This document shows, piece by piece, positions 59,939 through 64,000 of a DNA stretch of 64,000 nt; positions within the stretch are counted from its first letter, which is position 1; each line of letters begins with the position of its first letter. The notes beneath the pieces are model-generated. The model was not told where the DNA came from and did no database searches. It was given only the letters and a program-made list of their open reading frames with translations. Source of the DNA: Promicromonospora sp. AC04. Lineage in GTDB: Bacteria; Actinomycetota; Actinomycetes; Actinomycetales; Cellulomonadaceae. The position numbers were made by a program, and so were the translations under genes. The DNA lies in the NCBI RefSeq assembly GCF_003058225.1, contig NZ_QBUG01000004.1:62001-126000 (forward strand). The letters are read 5' to 3'.

Positions 59939-60433
59939 CTACCCGGCCTCGGCCTCGACCAAGCGCCCGGCCCACGCACCAACGATGACCTCTGTCCAGC
60001 TCGTGAACGTCTCGCGGGCCTCGGCAGGCAGAGCGGCGATCATCTCGCCCAGGACGGCATCGAGCTGTCCGTAGAACGCTTCGGACGCCGCCGCACCTGC
60101 TGGAGTAGCCAGGACATGGGTCGAGCGCCGGTCGCCCGGGATGGCCTCCCGCGCGATCAAGCCGCGCGCCACGGCGCGATCGACCAGGCCCGTGAGCGCC
60201 GCCTTCTCGACGCCGAGTGCTTGCCCCAGCTCGTTCATCCGCCTCGGGCCGCGCACCAGCACGCCGAGCATCCGCGCCTGCATGGGGGTGACCCCATTGC
60301 GCTCAGCCACTGCGGCGACCTGCGAATGGACCATCACCGACAGCTGGGCGAGCACGTGCAGCGGGCTGGTGCCGTCGGGACCGAACTCGCACGCCTCGTC
60401 CCGGACGTCGTGGTCGAGCTTCTCAGCTGTCAT
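59939..60433 (-). CDS. MarR-family transcriptional regulator
   Basis: About 164 residues from ATG 60433; the ATG at 60448 lies inside a palindrome and is less likely. MarR winged helix: VAAVAERNGVTPMQARMLGV, RRMNELGQALGVEKAALTGL and the wing GDRRSTHVLATPAGAAASEA. It is divergent from the Old Yellow Enzyme gene and probably represses that redox operon. Confidence 0.9.
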   Translation of the reverse strand: MTAEKLDHDVRDEACEFGPDGTSPLHVLAQLSVMVHSQVAAVAERNGVTPMQARMLGVLVRGPRRMNELGQALGVEKAALTGLVDRAVARGLIAREAIPGDRRSTHVLATPAGAAASEAFYGQLDAVLGEMIAALPAEARETFTSWTEVIVGAWAGRLVEAEAG

Positions 60434-60439
60434 GGGAAT

Positions 60440-60476
60440 ACAGTACATGGCAGAAAGTGTTCATGGCATGTACTGT
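60440..60476. promoter_or_regulatory. Long inverted repeat, MarR operator candidate
   Basis: ACAGTACATG-N17-CATGTACTGT, a perfect 10-bp inverted repeat in the divergent region between MarR and the Old Yellow Enzyme gene. Confidence 0.7.
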
Positions 60477-60513
60477 TAGTGCCACGTACTCAACCACTGC
60501 AAGGGAAGACCTC

Positions 60514-61584
60514 ATGACCTCCGCCTTCGACTCCTACGACCTGGCTGGCGCGTCGCTGAAGAACCGCATAGTGATGGCGCCGATGACGCGCTCGCGCGCC
60601 TACGGGGCAGGAGCGACGCCCACCGATCTGAACGCCGACTACTACGCGCAGCGCGCGTCCGCCGGCCTGATCGTCACCGAGGGCACGCAGCCCTCGGTCG
60701 TAGGGCAGGGCTACCCCGACACCCCTGGGCTGCACTCGACCGAACAGGTGGCGGCATGGCGCATGGTCACCGACGCCGTCCACGCCGAGGGCGGAGTGAT
60801 CTTTGCCCAGCTCATGCACTCGGGCCGTATCGGCGACCCGGACCTGCTTCCCGACGGTGTCATCAACGTCGGCCCGTCGGCCGTCGCAGCGGACGGACAG
60901 GTCTACACCCACGCGGGGATGAAGCCGTTCCCGGTGCCGCGCGAGCTGACCCACGAGGAAGTCCTGTCCACGATCGTCGACTTCACGACGGCGGCGCGCA
61001 ACGCGATCGCCGCCGGCTTCGACGGTGTGGAGATCCACGGGGCCAACGGCTACCTGGTGCACCAGTTCCTTGCGACCAACGCGAACCAGCGCACCGACTC
61101 CTGGGGCGGATCCGTCGACGGCCGGATCCGGTTCGCCGCCGAGGTCGCGACCGCCGTCGCCGGCGCCATCGGCGCCGACAGGACCGGGATCCGCCTGTCC
61201 CCGGGCAACCCGCTGCACGACATCGCCGAGGAAGGACTCGACGAGACGTACGACGCCCTGGTCACCGCGCTCGCCCCGCTCGGGCTGGCCTACCTGCACG
61301 TGATGGAGGCACCGGGCCAGCGCGAGCTCACCCTGCGGATCCGCAAGGTGTGGGACGGCACACTCATCCTCAACCCGTCCACCGAGGGCCGGCCCACCGG
61401 CCCTGAGGAGCTGTCCCTCCTCGAGGACGGCACCGCCGACCTGCTTTCTTATGGGGCGCTCTTCCTGGCCAACCCGGACCTGCCCGCGCGCCTGGCCGCA
61501 GGCGGTCCGTTCAACACCCCGGACCGCGCCACCAGCTTCGGCGGGGACCACCGCGGGTATACCGACTACCCCTCGCTCGTCTGA
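60514..61584 (+). CDS. Alkene reductase, Old Yellow Enzyme family
   Basis: 356 residues from ATG 60514 (AAGGGAAG upstream). The FMN TIM barrel shows NRIVMAPMTRSRAYG, SAGLIVTEGTQPSVVGQGYP, VIFAQLMHSGRIGDPDLLP and the active-site FDGVEIHGANGYLVHQFL with the His/Asn pair. SYGALFLANPDLPARLA closes the barrel. It reduces activated C=C bonds of quinones, enones or nitro compounds. First of three closely packed plus-strand redox genes. Confidence 0.92.
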   Translation: MTSAFDSYDLAGASLKNRIVMAPMTRSRAYGAGATPTDLNADYYAQRASAGLIVTEGTQPSVVGQGYPDTPGLHSTEQVAAWRMVTDAVHAEGGVIFAQLMHSGRIGDPDLLPDGVINVGPSAVAADGQVYTHAGMKPFPVPRELTHEEVLSTIVDFTTAARNAIAAGFDGVEIHGANGYLVHQFLATNANQRTDSWGGSVDGRIRFAAEVATAVAGAIGADRTGIRLSPGNPLHDIAEEGLDETYDALVTALAPLGLAYLHVMEAPGQRELTLRIRKVWDGTLILNPSTEGRPTGPEELSLLEDGTADLLSYGALFLANPDLPARLAAGGPFNTPDRATSFGGDHRGYTDYPSLV

Positions 61585-61595
61585 AAGGCAGTTCG

Positions 61596-62057
61596 ATGAG
61601 CTTCAACACCCCGAACGGCACCTACGGCGCCCAGATGCCGGTGTCCACCGCGCAGATGCGCGCCATGAACGAACGCAACATCGCCGCCATCCGCGCCGGC
61701 CAGTCCGCGATGGGAATGCAGGCACTCGTCCTGATCACCATCGGCAAGAAGAGCGGCCAGGTTCGAGAGAACCCCGTCGCCTACTTCCCGGTCTCGAACG
61801 ACTCCTGGCTGGTCGTCGCCTCGGCGGCCGGAGCCGCCAAGCACCCGGCCTGGTACTTCAACCTGGCCGCACAGCCCGACAAGGCCCGCGTCGTGCTCGC
61901 GGGCGAGGAATTCGACGTCGACGCCGAGGAGCTCCACGGACAGGAGCGTGAGCACGTCTGGCGGCAGATCGCGTCGGCGTCGGCCGGCTTCGCCCAGTAC
62001 GAGACCCTCACGGACCGGGTCATCCCGGTCATCCGGCTCACCCGTCGCACGCACTGA
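61596..62057 (+). CDS. Ddn-family deazaflavin (F420)-dependent nitroreductase/quinone reductase
   Basis: 153 residues. The Ddn split-barrel shows QALVLITIGKKSGQVRENPV, AYFPVSNDSWLVVASAAGAA, KHPAWYFNLAAQPDKARVVL and a C-terminal RVIPVIRLTRR. The GxxSGxxR and HPxWYxNLxA motifs define the family. Members use F420H2 to reduce quinones and nitro groups. Confidence 0.88.
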   Translation: MSFNTPNGTYGAQMPVSTAQMRAMNERNIAAIRAGQSAMGMQALVLITIGKKSGQVRENPVAYFPVSNDSWLVVASAAGAAKHPAWYFNLAAQPDKARVVLAGEEFDVDAEELHGQEREHVWRQIASASAGFAQYETLTDRVIPVIRLTRRTH

Positions 62058-62076
62058 ACCAGAAGGAGACAACCCC

Positions 62077-62967
62077 ATGAAAAAGGACACTAGCGTCCAC
62101 TGGCACCGCACCAGCGCCGCCTTGGACCTAGACGGGAAGAACGTGGCCGTCGTCGGCGGCACCGGTGGTATCGGCCGGGCCCTGAGCCGGCAGATGGCCA
62201 CACGCGGTGCCCAGGTCACCGTCGTCGGCCGCACGTTCCGCGACCGGGGTATGCCGAACATCGAGTTCGTCCAGGCCGACCTGGACCGCATGAGCGAGGC
62301 CCAGCGCGTCGCCCAGACCCTGCCGGCCGAGGACCTCGACGTGCTCGTACTGACCACGGGGATCTTCGCCGCGCCCCAACGGCAGGAGACGCCCGAGGGC
62401 CTGGAACGGGACATGGCCGTCAGCTACCTCAGCCGCCTGGTCCTGGTACGCAACCTCGCAGCACGGCTCGGGACCGCCCGACCCGAGGGTGCGCCCCGCC
62501 CGCGGGTGTTCGTCTACGGCTACCCCGGCTCCGGACAAACCGCGCACGTGGAGGACCTCAACTTCGAGAAGGACTACGTCTCCATGAAGGCGCACATGAG
62601 CACCGTCGCCGGTAACGAGGCCCTCGTGCTCGACTCGGCGCAGCGGTACCCCGGCCTGGGCGTATTCGGCCTCAACCCCGGTCTGATCAAGACCGACATC
62701 CGCGCCAACATGCTCGGCGAGGGCAGCTGGAAGCACCGCGCCATGGAGACCGCCATCGGGTGGTTCACCCCCGACGCAGACACCTATGCGAAGCACATCC
62801 TGCCGCTGCTGTTCACCCCCGACCTTGAGCACCACACCGGAACCATGTTCGACAAGAAGGGCAGTGCGATCCTCCCGTCACAAACCATGACGACCGCCCA
62901 CGTCCGCGACATCATCAAAGGGTCCGAGCACCTGCTCACCCGGAAGGTCCCCGCCGTCCGGCACTGA
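62077..62967 (+). CDS. Short-chain dehydrogenase/reductase family protein
   Basis: 296 residues from ATG 62077 (AAGGAG upstream). The cofactor motif is VAVVGGTGGIGRALSRQMAT. The D/N-like strand LDVLVLTTGIFAAPQR follows, then VFVYGYPGSGQTAHVEDLNF in place of the usual Ser-Tyr-Lys region. The catalytic Tyr could not be placed with confidence. It may be an atypical SDR. Confidence 0.82.
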   Translation: MKKDTSVHWHRTSAALDLDGKNVAVVGGTGGIGRALSRQMATRGAQVTVVGRTFRDRGMPNIEFVQADLDRMSEAQRVAQTLPAEDLDVLVLTTGIFAAPQRQETPEGLERDMAVSYLSRLVLVRNLAARLGTARPEGAPRPRVFVYGYPGSGQTAHVEDLNFEKDYVSMKAHMSTVAGNEALVLDSAQRYPGLGVFGLNPGLIKTDIRANMLGEGSWKHRAMETAIGWFTPDADTYAKHILPLLFTPDLEHHTGTMFDKKGSAILPSQTMTTAHVRDIIKGSEHLLTRKVPAVRH

Positions 62968-63085
62968 GCACACCCCGCCGCCGGCCGGACACCACCCGTG
63001 GGCTCCGGCTGACCGGCACCTCGGCCGCACCGTCCACGCGCCCTGACGCCACCCGCACCCCAGCCCTCATACCCGGAGAGAGATC

Positions 63086-63994
63086 ATGGTCGACTACGGT
63101 CACGACCTGCTGTTCGGCAGCTTCGTCACACCCCGGTCCGACGCGATCGCGGAGCTGATCCATGCGGCCCAGGAGGCCGAACGCGTCGGCCTGGACCTCG
63201 TGACGGTCCAGGACCACCCCTACCACCCCGGCTTCGTCGACACCCCCACGCTCATCGGTCAGCTCGCAGCCCGCACCGAACAGATCCGCTTCTCAGCGAA
63301 CGTCACCAACCTCCCGCTGCGCCCGCCCGCCGTACTGGCAAAAGCGACAGCAAGCCTCGACCTGATGACCGGCGGACGGATCGCGCTCGGGCTCGGCGCG
63401 GGCGGCTACTGGGACGCTATCTCCGCCTACGGCGGCACCAGGCTGACACCGGGCCAGTCGGTTGACGCGCTTTCGGAGGCCATCGACATCATCCGCGCGC
63501 TGTGGGACGTCACCGACCGGTCCATGGTGAACCATCAGGGCGAGCACTACCAGATCGTGGGCGCCAAACGAGGGCCTGCACCGGCCCACCCCGTGCCGAT
63601 CTGGGTCGGCGGGTACAAACCTCGCATGCTCCGCCTGATCGGCGCCAAGGCCGACGGGTGGCTCCTCAGCATGTGGGGCAACGACATCAAGGCCATCGGC
63701 GACGGCAACCAGAGGATCGACGATGCCGCACACGCCGCAGGCAGAGACCCGTCAGCGATCCGCCGCCTGGTCAACATCCCCGCTCGCGCCTCGGCCACAT
63801 CGGAAGGGCTGCTGGCCGGGCCGCCCCGGACCTGGGTCGACCAGCTCGCCGGTCTCACGCTTGAGCACGGCTTCTCAGGGTTCATCCTCGCTGGCGACGA
63901 CACCAGCCTCTACGACGTCATCGGACAAGAAGTGGCGCCTGCGGTCCGCACGATCGTCACCGCCGAACGCCCTCCGTCAGCACCTCGGGATTGA
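63086..63994 (+). CDS. LLM-class flavin- or F420-dependent oxidoreductase
   Basis: 302 residues, stop inside the window. Barrel motifs: AERVGLDLVTVQDHPYHPGF, IRFSANVTNLPLRPPAVLAK, LMTGGRIALGLGAGGYWDA and PVPIWVGGYKPRMLRLIGAK. The QDHPY and ASLDLMTGGR patterns are those of F420-type members (alkanesulfonate/F420 reductase-like). It follows the SDR gene by 118 bp and is probably part of the same redox region. Confidence 0.9.
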   Translation: MVDYGHDLLFGSFVTPRSDAIAELIHAAQEAERVGLDLVTVQDHPYHPGFVDTPTLIGQLAARTEQIRFSANVTNLPLRPPAVLAKATASLDLMTGGRIALGLGAGGYWDAISAYGGTRLTPGQSVDALSEAIDIIRALWDVTDRSMVNHQGEHYQIVGAKRGPAPAHPVPIWVGGYKPRMLRLIGAKADGWLLSMWGNDIKAIGDGNQRIDDAAHAAGRDPSAIRRLVNIPARASATSEGLLAGPPRTWVDQLAGLTLEHGFSGFILAGDDTSLYDVIGQEVAPAVRTIVTAERPPSAPRD

Positions 63995-64000
63995 CTCTCG

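Overview
The window is high-GC DNA with frequent GTG and TTG starts, dense operons and ATGA-type overlaps. It looks like a chromosome of an actinobacterium, probably Micrococcales (Promicromonosporaceae-like). The signs are a SARP/AfsR-type regulator, a WapA-like YD-repeat toxin, CitMHS with CitA/CitB, Ddn-type and luciferase-like (LLM) oxidoreductases, and many TetR, MarR and HxlR switches. The genus cannot be fixed from the sequence alone.

Layout. 1-8.5 kb: an edge-truncated AraC regulator, then a YhgE/Pip membrane protein coupled to an MMPL exporter with an ATPase domain fused at its C terminus. Two paralogous TetR genes and an amidohydrolase follow. GATAC-N5-GTATC-like operators lie in front of both TetR genes. 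8.5-12.6 kb: a CitMHS citrate transporter opposite a CitA/CitB two-component pair. 12.7-14.2 kb: a membrane-anchored M15 peptidase. 14.3-29.3 kb: a polymorphic toxin locus. It holds a 3081-residue secreted YD-repeat toxin with a nuclease-like C terminus and a SUKH-type immunity gene. Downstream is a second, N-terminally truncated YD module with a different C terminus, small membrane proteins and transposase remnants: a displaced (orphan) toxin cassette. 29.5-38.4 kb: a stand-alone LysR-type DNA-binding domain, a secreted PGRP amidase, an envelope cluster (two lipoproteins, a GY-rich protein and a PrsW protease), and a SARP/NB-ARC/TPR regulator that seems to start at ATT. 38.6-50 kb: a GH15 glucosidase/trehalase, then a long minus-strand catabolic operon built around a [3Fe-4S]-type GMC dehydrogenase with a small subunit, a ferritin-like protein, two TIM-barrel isomerases, a TPP 2-keto-acid decarboxylase and an MBL hydrolase. 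A TMEM175-type channel and an aquaporin lie in the same series.

50-56 kb: two small membrane-protein genes, then a roughly 3.5 kb segment between two imperfect direct repeats. Each repeat carries a hairpin whose stem changes are compensated, plus the 3' end of a tRNA-Ala-like gene. Inside are a membrane-anchored protein with a PD-(D/E)XK-like motif, a NUDIX hydrolase and two unknown proteins, one with a second nuclease-like motif: a candidate mobile or defence island. 56-64 kb: remnants (transposase, cupin regulator) and a redox or xenobiotic-response region. It comprises MarR, HxlR and MarR regulators with palindromic operators, a SnoaL-like protein, two LLM flavin oxidoreductases, an F420-reductase-like dinucleotide-binding protein, an Old Yellow Enzyme, a Ddn-family protein and an SDR.

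All product calls are from motif reading of translations; no database search was run.
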